A program made the translations under genes and the position numbers. The notes beneath the pieces are model-generated. The model saw only the letters and a program-made list of their open reading frames with translations, searched no databases and was not told the DNA's origin. From the NCBI GenBank assembly GCA_945787845.1, contig CALZJH010000007.1, forward strand, positions 62,001 through 126,000: a stretch of 64,000 nucleotides of DNA, given 5' to 3'. Origin of the DNA: an uncultured Woeseiaceae bacterium (GTDB lineage Bacteria; Pseudomonadota; Gammaproteobacteria; Steroidobacterales; Woeseiaceae). Below, piece after piece: positions 1 through 9,277 of this stretch (its first letter is position 1; every line of letters begins with the position of its first letter).

Positions 1-1270
1 GTCCGAGCCAGGGCCGTTTGTCGATGCCGATGCCGTGTTCGGCGGAAATCGAGCCGTCGAGACCGTCGAGGCAGCCGTAGACGATGCCGTCGCTGGTTTC
101 GTGGTGGGCGCCGTTGTCATAGGGTTTTACAAAAATATGCAGGTTGCCGTCGGCGATATGCCCGAAGACCTCGCATTCGGCATCGTCACGCCACGCCCGC
201 AGGCGCTCTTCAAGGCGCGAGACGTAGGTTTCCATATGCCGTATTGGCAAACTCACGTCGTACAGGTAGGCCGGCAGCGCGAGGTCGAATTCTTCCCGGA
301 CATTCCAGAGTGACCGGCGCTCGGCTTCGGACTTCGGCAGTATGGCATCGACGATATCGCCACCCTCCATACCTTCCTCGAGCAAGCGCTGAAAACGCTC
401 GGCATCGGCGGCCGGGTCGGCGCCCTCCGCTTCAGCGATAACGTAATAGGGATAGCCACGCTCGAGGGGTGCGGCCGGTCCGCCCTCGCCGGTCACTGAG
501 GCGTAGAAAGACTCCCACATGACTTCGAACGCGGACAGTGTTCCAGCCAGGTTCGCCTTGAGCAGGCTGAGCTGGCGAGTGACGGCAGCGAGCGACTCGC
601 AGGCGAACATCGCGGTGTCGCGGCTCACGGGCATCGGGAACAGGCGCACAACGACACGCGTCACGATGCCGAGGGTCCCTTCGCTGCCGATAAAGAGCTG
701 CTTGAGATCGTAGCCCGTGTTGTTCTTCAACATCTGGTTCATGGAAGAAATCACGGTGCCGTCAGCCAGCACGGCTTCCAGGCCCAGCACGACATTGCGC
801 ATCATGCCGTAGCGCAGCACGTTGATACCGCCCGCATTGGTTGCGACCGCGCCGCCGATCGTGCAACTCCCACGCGCGCCGAAATCCACCGGGAACAGGA
901 AACCCAGGTCCGCAACGTGCTCTTGCACCGACTGCAGCACGGCCCCCGCCTGGACCACCGCAATGCCATCCGACGTGTCGACGCTCTCAACCCGGTCCAT
1001 GCGCTCGAGCGAGACGATGACATCGGCAGCCGTTGCAACCGCGCCCTGGACGATACCTGTCTTGCCGCCCTGCACAACGACAGTCTGGTCGTGCCCATGA
1101 CAGATCCGCATGACCCTGGCCAGCTCATCCGTCGATCCCGGCCGCACCAGGCACTTCGCCCGGGTCGGCGTCGAATCCCAGTAAGATGTCGCGCGTTCGC
1201 GAAGCAGGTTTGCGCCGACGACGGCGGAGGTCCCAAACTCGTCGATCAGGACCTTTAGAACATCGGACAT
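1..1270 (-). CDS. FAD-binding oxidoreductase, GlcD / D-2-hydroxyglutarate dehydrogenase-like (3' end cut by window)
   Basis: The gene reads in one open frame from an ATG at 1270 to the window edge, giving 423 codons of an estimated 460 or so. The first half has the FAD_binding_4 (PCMH-type) signature: VVVQGGKTGIVQGAV, then TIGGAVATNAGG and GSEGTLGIVT. The second half has the FAD-oxidase C-terminal signature GHIADGNLH and, near the cut, SAEHGIG. These are hallmarks of the GlcD/D-lactate/D-2-hydroxyglutarate dehydrogenase family, flavoenzymes that oxidise 2-hydroxy acids to 2-oxo acids and pass electrons to a carrier. The exact substrate cannot be fixed from motifs. No iron-sulfur domain is visible in the part seen. 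The next gene on the same strand ends 51 bases upstream, so it is probably transcribed on its own or weakly coupled. Confidence 0.85.
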   Translation of the reverse strand, partial: MSDVLKVLIDEFGTSAVVGANLLRERATSYWDSTPTRAKCLVRPGSTDELARVMRICHGHDQTVVVQGGKTGIVQGAVATAADVIVSLERMDRVESVDTSDGIAVVQAGAVLQSVQEHVADLGFLFPVDFGARGSCTIGGAVATNAGGINVLRYGMMRNVVLGLEAVLADGTVISSMNQMLKNNTGYDLKQLFIGSEGTLGIVTRVVVRLFPMPVSRDTAMFACESLAAVTRQLSLLKANLAGTLSAFEVMWESFYASVTGEGGPAAPLERGYPYYVIAEAEGADPAADAERFQRLLEEGMEGGDIVDAILPKSEAERRSLWNVREEFDLALPAYLYDVSLPIRHMETYVSRLEERLRAWRDDAECEVFGHIADGNLHIFVKPYDNGAHHETSDGIVYGCLDGLDGSISAEHGIGIDKRPWLG

Positions 1271-1320
1271 TCGCAGATCACCTCAGCGTTGCTTCACTCT
1301 GTTGATGCCATGCCGTTTCG

Positions 1321-2163
1321 TCAGGTGGCCTGCGCATCGCCCCGATAGACATCGAAGTCCAGCAAGTCCACCCGGTATGTCTGAACCGACAGCAGGATTA
1401 TCACCTGAAAATACACGCTTCTCGCGAAGGGTTGAAATGCACGCGCATCCTCGGCACTCAGAAAGATGGTGATCACCGCGTAAAGCGTTACCGCGATACT
1501 GGTGAGGCACATCACCGTGGCGAGCCGTCGCGTAATGCGCATCCGGTCATCGGTGCTCTGGTGTGGATTGAGCTTTTTGCCGTACATGAACCAGAGCAGA
1601 ATGGATGCGAAGAAGACATTGAGGCCAGTAATGATCAGGTTGTTGATGAAACCGCCAAACCATGGGTAGTCGAACTGGCGAAACCACGCGATGAAAACCC
1701 AGAAGGCGAGGTACACGGCCACCGTCGTCCAGAATAATGCCGGCGACAGGACGTCGAACAGTTTGCGTCGATTGAGCTCTGCCGTGCGCGTTGTCCGCGG
1801 ATTGAGGCTGCGCATCAGTTTCAACTCCTTGCGGACCGTCGCCTCTATCCAGATCAGCGGCAGAATCTGGACCAGGAAGAACAGGAAGGCCATGGCGTTC
1901 ATGACTTCCCTGCCGCGCGGAACAAACATCGAGACCGCAAGGACCGAGAACCCGATTCCGGCAATGACCCAGTTCGCCACCCGGTATCGTTGTTGCATCT
2001 TGATGTAGTCGTCAAAAGGTTTCGGATACAGAAGCGGGTGCGTTGACGGCGGATACGTTTCGAAGACGAACGACATACGTCGAACGATCCTCGACGGTAT
2101 GTAGATCGAAGCCAGGATGATCTGGCTGAGAAACGCTATCGAAAAGAGATTTTGCTCTAACAT
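1321..2163 (-). CDS. Multi-pass membrane protein of unknown function, partner of the GntR regulator
   Basis: This 280-residue protein has about seven hydrophobic segments: near residues 5-23, 64-82, 88-108, 143-162, 173-192, 216-236 and 247-263. A positively charged stretch between the third and fourth (RKELKLMRSLNPRTTRTAELNRRK) is probably cytoplasmic. I recognise no catalytic motif. It starts nine bases downstream of the GntR-family gene on the same strand, with GAGGAC upstream of its ATG, so the two almost certainly form one operon. Small YtrA-type GntR regulators usually control linked ABC transporters or membrane proteins. By analogy this is the main target of the regulator, but its job is unknown. 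Confidence 0.6.
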   Translation of the reverse strand: MLEQNLFSIAFLSQIILASIYIPSRIVRRMSFVFETYPPSTHPLLYPKPFDDYIKMQQRYRVANWVIAGIGFSVLAVSMFVPRGREVMNAMAFLFFLVQILPLIWIEATVRKELKLMRSLNPRTTRTAELNRRKLFDVLSPALFWTTVAVYLAFWVFIAWFRQFDYPWFGGFINNLIITGLNVFFASILLWFMYGKKLNPHQSTDDRMRITRRLATVMCLTSIAVTLYAVITIFLSAEDARAFQPFARSVYFQVIILLSVQTYRVDLLDFDVYRGDAQAT

Positions 2164-2173
2164 AAATTTGTCC

Positions 2174-2554
2174 TCACGCGTCGCCGCTGCTCATGATGGC
2201 GGCGAAAGCGACCCGGATTTCCGAGTCCGTCGCACCGCTCGCCCTGAGCGCCGCAATCGCGCTCTTCAATTTTTCCGTTACCAGTTCATTCAGATCGACC
2301 AGGCTGTTCTCCCTGGCGTCAGGGTGTACGTAGGTGCCGCGATAGCCGCGAGTCTGGATCACGCAGTCGCGCTCGAGAAGCCGGTAGGCCTTCGCGACGG
2401 TCTTGTTGTTCAGGTTCAGATCGTTGGCCAGTTGCCGGATCGACGGCAAGGCATCACCCGGTTTCTTGTTGCCTTGCTGCACCGCCTGCTTGATCTGTGC
2501 GATCAGCTGCGCAAACAGCGGCACAGAGCTCTCAATATCGATCGTGATCTGCAT
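2174..2554 (-). CDS. GntR-family transcriptional regulator, YtrA subfamily
   Basis: This 126-residue protein has an N-terminal winged helix-turn-helix typical of GntR proteins. The signature is PLFAQLIAQIKQAV, then GDALPSIRQLANDLNLNNKTVAKAYRLLE at about residues 33-62. Only about 50 residues follow, too few for a FadR or UTRA ligand domain, which points to the short YtrA subfamily. These usually repress their own operon. The ribosome-binding site AGGAGG sits just upstream of the ATG, and an 18+18 base palindrome begins ten bases upstream of it, which supports autoregulation. The downstream membrane-protein gene is probably co-regulated. The inducer is unknown. Confidence 0.85.
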   Translation of the reverse strand: MQITIDIESSVPLFAQLIAQIKQAVQQGNKKPGDALPSIRQLANDLNLNNKTVAKAYRLLERDCVIQTRGYRGTYVHPDARENSLVDLNELVTEKLKSAIAALRASGATDSEIRVAFAAIMSSGDA

Positions 2555-2563
2555 GGATCCTCC

Positions 2564-2605
2564 TGACCCATATGTACCATGTTACAGCATGGTACATGTG
2601 GGTCA
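2564..2605. promoter_or_regulatory. Palindromic operator of the GntR-YtrA operon
   Basis: The left arm 2564-2581 (TGACCCATATGTACCATG) and right arm 2588-2605 are inverted copies matching at 17 of 18 bases around a 6-base spacer (TTACAG). The element lies directly before the ribosome-binding site of the GntR gene, overlapping the last base of AGGAGG. Long symmetric sites in this position are typical operators of YtrA-type repressors. An RNA hairpin terminator for hslO is an alternative, but no T-run follows on the minus strand. Confidence 0.7.
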
Positions 2606-2645
2606 TGGTGACGTCAAGTACCTTGCGGTTTGCAATAAGGGGTTC

Positions 2646-3506
2646 TTACTGGACGGAGTCCGGCGCCGGGACGACGTTGTCGGCGAACAGCCTTTCGACG
2701 TCGACGGCGTCGAAATGGCGGCGATGCCCGCAGTATTCGCAGATCACCTCGATACGGCCCTGCTCTGCCAACGCGGCCCTCGACTCGTCTTCACCGAGCA
2801 TCTTCAGGACATCCTCGGTCTTGCGTGCCGAACAGCGGCAGCGGAAGTTGACGCGGCGCGGCTCGTAGACCCGGACGTCGTCTTCTGCGAACAGCTTGCC
2901 GATCAGTTCCAGCCCGGCCTCGCCTTCGAAGTCCCGCGGTGACAGGGTTTCTATGAGGAAATGCAGGCGCTTCCAGTCGTCGTCGTCCATTGACTGGCCC
3001 GGAACCTGCTGGAGCAAAACGCCGGCAGCGAATTCGCTGTCGGCCAGGAGCATGACGTGACTGGGCACCTGCACCGAGCGCGCGAAATAGTGTTCCAGGC
3101 TTGCCGCCAGCGAGGTATCGTCGATCTCGACAATGCCCTGGTACGGGCGATCGCCCGCATCAACGGTGACCGCGCAATACGCGCCGGCGGTGAGTTCGGA
3201 AAAATTAGCTGCGGCGTGCTCCGGGCTCGCCGACGCCAAACCGCGCAGGTCCAGATCGCTCGTGCACTGAACAACGAGCATTTGCAGGGCGCTGGCGCCC
3301 TGAATCTGCAGTGTGACTACGCCGTCGAACTTGAGGCTTTGCGCAATGAGCCCCGCGGCCGCAGCGGAATGACCGAGCGTCTCGGTGACCAGCGCGTCGT
3401 AATCGTGATCGCGCAGCATGCGCCGCCAGGACCGCGACAGGTGAATCAGTGCGCCCTTGACGGGTAACGACTCGAACCCGAACGGTGTGATGCTGTCGGC
3501 CGACAT
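2646..3506 (-). CDS. hslO: Redox-regulated 33 kDa chaperonin Hsp33
   Basis: This 286-residue protein is a cytoplasmic holdase that protects unfolding proteins during oxidative and heat stress. The C-terminal redox switch is visible: C223-x-C225 (FRCRCS) and C256-x-x-C259 (ICEYCGH) bind zinc when reduced and form disulfides when oxidised. The N-terminal Hsp33 fold includes GALIHLSRSW near residues 18-27. Length matches the family (about 290). The start lies one base after the gatB stop on the same strand, so it is probably read from the gatCAB transcript. Confidence 0.95.
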   Translation of the reverse strand: MSADSITPFGFESLPVKGALIHLSRSWRRMLRDHDYDALVTETLGHSAAAAGLIAQSLKFDGVVTLQIQGASALQMLVVQCTSDLDLRGLASASPEHAAANFSELTAGAYCAVTVDAGDRPYQGIVEIDDTSLAASLEHYFARSVQVPSHVMLLADSEFAAGVLLQQVPGQSMDDDDWKRLHFLIETLSPRDFEGEAGLELIGKLFAEDDVRVYEPRRVNFRCRCSARKTEDVLKMLGEDESRAALAEQGRIEVICEYCGHRRHFDAVDVERLFADNVVPAPDSVQ

Positions 3507-3507
3507 G

Positions 3508-4947
3508 TCAGCCCGAGAGCTTGGTTTTGAGGATCTGGTTGACCTGCCCCGGGTTCGCCTGGCCTTGCGTCTCTTTCATGACCTGGCCAACGAAAAAGCC
3601 GATCAGTTTTTCCTTGCCGGCTTTGTATTCGGCCACCTGGCCAGGGTTGGCTGCGATGACTTTGTCGACGACGGCCTCGATCGCCGAACTGTCGGTGATT
3701 TGCTTGAGACCCTTCGCCTCGATGACATCATCGGCAGAGCCTTCACCGGCCCACATGGCCTCGAAGACCTGCTTGGCGATTTTGCCCGAGATCGTGTGAT
3801 CGTGAACGCGCGTCAGCAGGCCCGCAAGTTCCCCGGCCGAAACCTTGCTCTCACCGATGTCGAGACCGTCCTTGTTAAGCGCGCCCGAGAGATCACCCAC
3901 AACCCAGTTGGCCACCGTCTGTGCGTTCGCCTGGGTCGCTTTCGCTGCGGCTTCGAAATAGTCGGCAACAGGGCGCGAGATCGTCAGGATCGCCGCATCG
4001 TCATTCTTGACGCCGTATTCGTCGACAAAACGATGCTGCTTCGCGTCGGGAAGCTCCGGCAGTTCGGCGCGGACCGCCTCTATGTAGTCAGCAGAGATTT
4101 CAACGGGCAGCAGGTCCGGGTCCGGGAAGTAGCGGTAGTCGTTCGCTTCCTCCTTCGAGCGCATCGACCGCGTTTCATCCTTGTCCGAGTCGTACAGCCG
4201 GGTTTCCTGCACGACCTCGCCGCCGTCCTCGATGAGTTCGATCTGGCGTTCGATCTCGTAGTTGATGGCCTTCTCGACAAAACGGAACGAGTTCAGGTTC
4301 TTGATTTCGGCGCGTGTGCCGAATTCTTCCTGCCCTTCGGGCCGGACCGAGATGTTCGCGTCGCAGCGGAAAGAGCCTTCCTGCATGTTGCCGTCCGAAA
4401 TGCCCAGGTAACGTACGATCGTGTGAATCTTGCGCATGTACGCCACGGCTTCCTTCGCCGAGCGAATGTCGGGTTCGGAAACGATTTCGAGCAACGGCGT
4501 GCCCGTGCGATTCAGATCGATGCCCGACGACTTACCGAGTCCCTCGTGGATTGACTTACCTGCATCTTCTTCGAGATGCGCACGCGTAATGCCAATACGT
4601 TTTTCGTTGCCGTCGGCGTCCGTAATGAACAACTCCCCGTGCTCCACGATCGGCAATTCGAACTGGCTGATCTGGTAGCCCTTCGGCAAGTCCGGGTAAA
4701 AGTAGTTCTTGCGCGCAAACACTGATCGCTGCGCAACGCTTGCGTTAACCGCCAAGCCGAACATCGTTGCCATGTGCACGACTTCCTCGTTGAGCACGGG
4801 CAGCACCCCGGGATAGCCGAGATCGACGAGACAGGCCTGCGTATTCGGCTCCGCCCCATAAGCCGTTGACGCTCCTGAGAAAATCTTGGACTTCGTCGCA
4901 AGCTGACTGTGGATCTCGAGGCCGATGACAACTTCCCACGCACTCAT
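3508..4947 (-). CDS. gatB: Asp-tRNA(Asn)/Glu-tRNA(Gln) amidotransferase subunit B
   Basis: GatB binds the misacylated tRNA and activates the Glu or Asp side chain with ATP inside the GatCAB complex. I chose the ATG at 4947 ([16 protein letters not shown]) over one 18 bases upstream. Its GGAGG sits at the right spacing and it forms an ATGA overlap with the gatA stop. The product is 479 residues, the usual length. Family motifs include [33 protein letters not shown], and the C-terminal YqeY-like tail ending [20 protein letters not shown]. It is the third gene of gatC-gatA-gatB. Confidence 0.96.
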   Translation of the reverse strand: MSAWEVVIGLEIHSQLATKSKIFSGASTAYGAEPNTQACLVDLGYPGVLPVLNEEVVHMATMFGLAVNASVAQRSVFARKNYFYPDLPKGYQISQFELPIVEHGELFITDADGNEKRIGITRAHLEEDAGKSIHEGLGKSSGIDLNRTGTPLLEIVSEPDIRSAKEAVAYMRKIHTIVRYLGISDGNMQEGSFRCDANISVRPEGQEEFGTRAEIKNLNSFRFVEKAINYEIERQIELIEDGGEVVQETRLYDSDKDETRSMRSKEEANDYRYFPDPDLLPVEISADYIEAVRAELPELPDAKQHRFVDEYGVKNDDAAILTISRPVADYFEAAAKATQANAQTVANWVVGDLSGALNKDGLDIGESKVSAGELAGLLTRVHDHTISGKIAKQVFEAMWAGEGSADDVIEAKGLKQITDSSAIEAVVDKVIAANPGQVAEYKAGKEKLIGFFVGQVMKETQGQANPGQVNQILKTKLSG

Positions 4948-6407
4948 TCGAACGCCTCCGGACAAGCCGTGTGCCAGGTGGTCGTCTGCTCGTAGGCATG
5001 CGCGCAGCGCAGCAGGGTGGCCTCATCGAAGTGGTGCCCCACGAGGTGCAGGCCCACCGGCAGGCCTTTGACGAAGCCGCACGGCACCGACAGTGCGGGG
5101 AAACCACCGAGGTTGGCGCCGATCGTGTAGATGTCGTTGAGGTACATCGTGATCGGATCGTCAACCTTGGCCCCCAGCCTGAACGCCGGTGTGGGTGTGG
5201 TGGGACCCGCGATCACGTCGACATCCTCGAACGCGTTCTTGAAATCGTCGGCGATCAGGTGCCGCACCTGTTGCGCCTTGAGGTAATAGGCATCGTAGTA
5301 GCCGGCCGACAGCACATAGGTGCCCGTCATGATGCGGCGCTTGACCTCGTCACCGAACCCTTCGCCGCGGCTGCGGCAATAAAGGTCGAGCAGGTCCTCA
5401 GGGTCCGGCGCACGATAGCCGAAGCGCACGCCGTCGAAACGCGACAGGTTCGACGAACACTCGGCGGGTGCAACGACATAGTAGGTCGGCACCGAGAGAT
5501 CGATATTTGGCATGTCAACTTCGACGGCCTTCGCTCCGAGCGACTCGAGCACGGCGATCGCTTCCCGGGTACGCGCGCCGGTGTCACCGTCGAGCCCCTC
5601 ATCGAAGTGCTGGCGAACGACGCCAACCTTCAGGCCGTCGAGCGATGTACCCAGCGCACCGACGTAATCGGGTACGGGTTCGTCGATCGAAGTGGAGTCG
5701 CGCTCGTCGAAGCCCGCCATGACGCCGAGCAGGCGTGCGGCATCCTCGGCCGAGCGCGTGATCACGCCGGCCTGGTCGAGGCTCGATGCAAAAGCGATCA
5801 TGCCGTAACGCGACACGCGTCCGTAGGTCGGCTTGATACCCAGCGTGCCCGTGAGCGCCGCGGGCTGGCGAATCGAACCGCCCGTGTCAGTCGCCGTTGC
5901 GGCCGGAGCCAGGCGCGCGGCAACGGCCGCAGCTGAACCGCCAGAGGAGCCACCCGGAGAACGCGCGAGATCCCACGGGTTCTTTACCGGGCCATAGAAA
6001 CTTGTCTCATTCGACGAGCCCATCGCGAACTCGTCCATGTTGGCCTTGCCGAGTACAACAGCACCGGCGGCCGCCATGCGCTCGACGATGGTCGCATCGT
6101 AGGGCGACACGAAATTGTCGAGCATTTTTGAGCCACAGGTCGTTTTCACGCCCTCGGTGCAGAAGATGTCCTTGTGGACGATCGGCAGGCCGTTGAGGGC
6201 ACCGCCCTCGCCGGCAGCCCGCGCCGCGTCCGCTCGCTCGGCCGCCGCCAGCGCTTCATCGCCCGTTACGGTGACGAACGCGTTGAGCGTTTCATCGTGC
6301 GCGCCGATGCGGTCGAGCAGCGCCTGCGTCAGCTCGACTGACGAAAAGTCGCCGGCCTCAAGCCCGCCAGCCAGCTCACTCAAGGTGCGCTTATGAAGAT
6401 CCGTCAT
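4944..6407 (-). CDS. gatA: Asp-tRNA(Asn)/Glu-tRNA(Gln) amidotransferase subunit A
   Basis: GatA is the glutaminase subunit of GatCAB, releasing ammonia from glutamine for transfer to the misacylated tRNA. The 487-residue sequence carries the amidase-signature triad: Lys79 (PIVHKDI), Ser154 in GGSSGGS, and the nucleophile Ser178 (DTGGSIRQP). The ATG at 6407 overlaps the gatC stop (ATGA), and the gatB ATG overlaps its own stop. Whether the complex serves Gln, Asn or both in this organism depends on which synthetases exist outside the window. Confidence 0.97.
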   Translation of the reverse strand: MTDLHKRTLSELAGGLEAGDFSSVELTQALLDRIGAHDETLNAFVTVTGDEALAAAERADAARAAGEGGALNGLPIVHKDIFCTEGVKTTCGSKMLDNFVSPYDATIVERMAAAGAVVLGKANMDEFAMGSSNETSFYGPVKNPWDLARSPGGSSGGSAAAVAARLAPAATATDTGGSIRQPAALTGTLGIKPTYGRVSRYGMIAFASSLDQAGVITRSAEDAARLLGVMAGFDERDSTSIDEPVPDYVGALGTSLDGLKVGVVRQHFDEGLDGDTGARTREAIAVLESLGAKAVEVDMPNIDLSVPTYYVVAPAECSSNLSRFDGVRFGYRAPDPEDLLDLYCRSRGEGFGDEVKRRIMTGTYVLSAGYYDAYYLKAQQVRHLIADDFKNAFEDVDVIAGPTTPTPAFRLGAKVDDPITMYLNDIYTIGANLGGFPALSVPCGFVKGLPVGLHLVGHHFDEATLLRCAHAYEQTTTWHTACPEAFE

Positions 6408-6691
6408 TCGATCACCTTGGGCACTAGGTAGAGGCCGTCGGTCACCGCAGCCGCGTTTTCCTGGTAGCGATTCCGTTCATTGGACTCTGTGACGACGTCC
6501 GGGCGCAGGCGCTGCGCCACATTGAGCGGGTGGGCCATGGGCACGACGCCGCTGGTGTCTGCCTGGGACAGCTGATCGACGAAATCGACGATTCTGGAGA
6601 GCTTTTCGACGCTCTCGGCGTACTCGTCGTCGCTTAATTTGAGTCGTGCCAGCGTCGCAATCTGCTGGACCTGATCTTTATCGAGTGACAC
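6404..6691 (-). CDS. gatC: Asp-tRNA(Asn)/Glu-tRNA(Gln) amidotransferase subunit C
   Basis: GatC is a 95-residue protein that wraps around GatA and stabilises the complex. Family features are the start [20 protein letters not shown], the [17 protein letters not shown] motif in the middle (about residues 51-67), and the C-terminal [10 protein letters not shown]. It is the first gene of the gatCAB-hslO operon and diverges from mreB. The 134-base gap between them must hold both promoters. Confidence 0.95.
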   Translation of the reverse strand: MSLDKDQVQQIATLARLKLSDDEYAESVEKLSRIVDFVDQLSQADTSGVVPMAHPLNVAQRLRPDVVTESNERNRYQENAAAVTDGLYLVPKVIE

Positions 6692-6762
6692 GGGATTTTT
6701 CCGCTGTTTTCTAGATGGTTACCGGGGCCCGCCGCGGCGGGGACGCAATAATACACGCCGCC

Positions 6763-6791
6763 TTGTGGAATGTCGTGCGCATTGCTAGATT
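6763..6791 (+). promoter_or_regulatory. Candidate sigma-70 promoter of the mre cluster
   Basis: TTGTGG (6763-6768) and TAGATT (6786-6791) are separated by 17 bases, which would start a transcript near 6798, about 28 bases before the mreB ATG. Each hexamer matches consensus at four of six positions, so this is a reasonable but unproven call. The mreB start has only a weak ribosome-binding site. Confidence 0.35.
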
Positions 6792-6801
6792 ACGCCGTTA
6801 A

Positions 6802-7869
<1,068 letters not shown>

Positions 7870-7887
7870 TAACCCCAGGACGTCACC

Positions 7888-8787
7888 ATGGCCACGTCCC
7901 GGGGACATAACACGAACCCAGCCCGCATCCCGGCGCTGGGTCTGCGGGCCCTCGTGCTTATTCTTGTCAGCATCGTGCTGATGTACCTCGATCATCGCCA
8001 GAATCATCTCGACGGCATTCGCAAGGGGATTGGTGCGGCTGTCTACCCGCTCCAGGTTGTCGTCGACGCGCCGGTACGCTTCTGGGGATGGCTCGGCGAC
8101 TCCACGACCTCGCGTAACCAACTAGAACTCGAACTGGGGCGGCTGCAGGCCGAGCGGCTGCTGACCAATGCGCGTCTCCAGCGCCTGACCGCGCTCGAAG
8201 CCGAGAACGCTCGACTGCGCGCGTTGCTCGACGCCCGCGAATCCGTTCGGGACGAGGTTCGCGTAGCCGAGATCATGGCGGTCGACGCGAATCCCTACGA
8301 ACACAATCTGGTTATCGACGTAGGCAGTCGCGACGGTGTCTACGACGGCCAGGCCATCGTCGACGCGGACGGTGTCGTCGGCCAGGTTATCCGGACCGGC
8401 GTCATGACTGCGCAGGCTGTATTGATCAGCGACGCCGACCATGCACTCCCCGTTGAAGTGAACCGCAACGGTCTGCGCACCATTGCCGTTGGCACAGGCG
8501 AGATCGATCGTCTTGATCTGCCGTTCCTGCCCAATAATGCAGACATCCGTGCCGGTGACCTGCTGGTCACGTCGGGCCTGGGCGGCGCCTTTCCCGCAGG
8601 CTACCCGGTTGCCGTCGTCGACTCGGTGACCCGGATCCCGTCGGAGCCGTTTGCGGATGTGACCGCAACGCCCTCCGCCGCGCTGGGCCAGGTGCGCGAG
8701 GTCATGCTGATCTGGTCGGCTCCGCCCGTCACCGAGGCCGAGAACGCGACAGAGTCCGCAACTGAGACCGAGGAACCCGACGAATGA
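7888..8787 (+). CDS. mreC: Rod shape-determining protein MreC
   Basis: MreC is a bitopic inner-membrane protein whose periplasmic part activates PBP2-RodA. The 299 residues show one N-terminal membrane helix (about 19-33, LRALVLILVSIVLMY). A coiled coil follows near residues 75-113 (LELELGRLQAERLLTNARLQ and on), then the periplasmic beta-domains with VDVGSRDGVYDGQAIVD and GDLLVTSGLGGAFPAGYPV. A short acidic, Thr/Glu-rich tail ends the protein. The mreD ATG overlaps its stop. Confidence 0.95.
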   Translation: MATSRGHNTNPARIPALGLRALVLILVSIVLMYLDHRQNHLDGIRKGIGAAVYPLQVVVDAPVRFWGWLGDSTTSRNQLELELGRLQAERLLTNARLQRLTALEAENARLRALLDARESVRDEVRVAEIMAVDANPYEHNLVIDVGSRDGVYDGQAIVDADGVVGQVIRTGVMTAQAVLISDADHALPVEVNRNGLRTIAVGTGEIDRLDLPFLPNNADIRAGDLLVTSGLGGAFPAGYPVAVVDSVTRIPSEPFADVTATPSAALGQVREVMLIWSAPPVTEAENATESATETEEPDE

Positions 8788-9275
8788 GCAGGGACAGCGC
8801 CTCGCGGCGGTTACCCGTGATTATCACGCTCATCGTCGGCCTGATGCTGACGATCATGCCGCTGCCGGATGCCATCGAGGCGTTCCGCCCGGACTGGCTG
8901 GCCTTGCTCATGATCTTCTGGGCCATGCAGCTGCCGCGGACCTGGAGCGTCGGGTCCGCGTGGATCGTTGGCATCGTGCTTGACGTGTCGTACGGCACAC
9001 TGCTCGGCCAGCACGCGCTGGCGCTGTGCGTCATCACGTTTGCGACGGTTCGCTTTCACCTGCTCATGCGGGTCTTCCCGCTGTCACAACTATCCGCCAC
9101 GGTATTTGCGTTGCTTGCGCTCTACCAGTTCATCCTGTTCTGGGTGAACGGCGTCGCAGCCGTCTCAGCGCCGTCGGTCGCTTACTGGGGTCCCGTCATC
9201 ACCGGCACACTGATCTGGCCGTTCTTCTACATGTTCATGTCGGGCGTTCGCTACCGGTCGCGTTCGGGGGATTGA
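8784..9275 (+). CDS. mreD: Rod shape-determining protein MreD
   Basis: MreD is a small integral membrane protein of the elongasome. The 163 residues are mostly hydrophobic, with about five membrane segments and the family pattern RPDWLALLMIFWAMQLPR near residues 31-48. It starts inside the mreC stop (ATGA overlap) and ends two bases before the mrdA ATG, so it is translationally linked to both neighbours. Confidence 0.93.
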   Translation: MSRDSASRRLPVIITLIVGLMLTIMPLPDAIEAFRPDWLALLMIFWAMQLPRTWSVGSAWIVGIVLDVSYGTLLGQHALALCVITFATVRFHLLMRVFPLSQLSATVFALLALYQFILFWVNGVAAVSAPSVAYWGPVITGTLIWPFFYMFMSGVRYRSRSGD

Positions 9276-9277
9276 GC

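Noticed and set aside
3457..4554. 365-codon plus-strand open frame
   Set aside because: It is antisense to gatB, whose motifs are complete; the translated protein has no recognisable domain and repeats of Arg/Asp/Val typical of GC-rich shadow frames.
9026..9277. 84-codon N-terminal extension of PBP2
   Set aside because: It lies inside mreD in another frame and lacks a membrane-protein start; the ATG at 9278 gives the normal PBP2 N-terminus.
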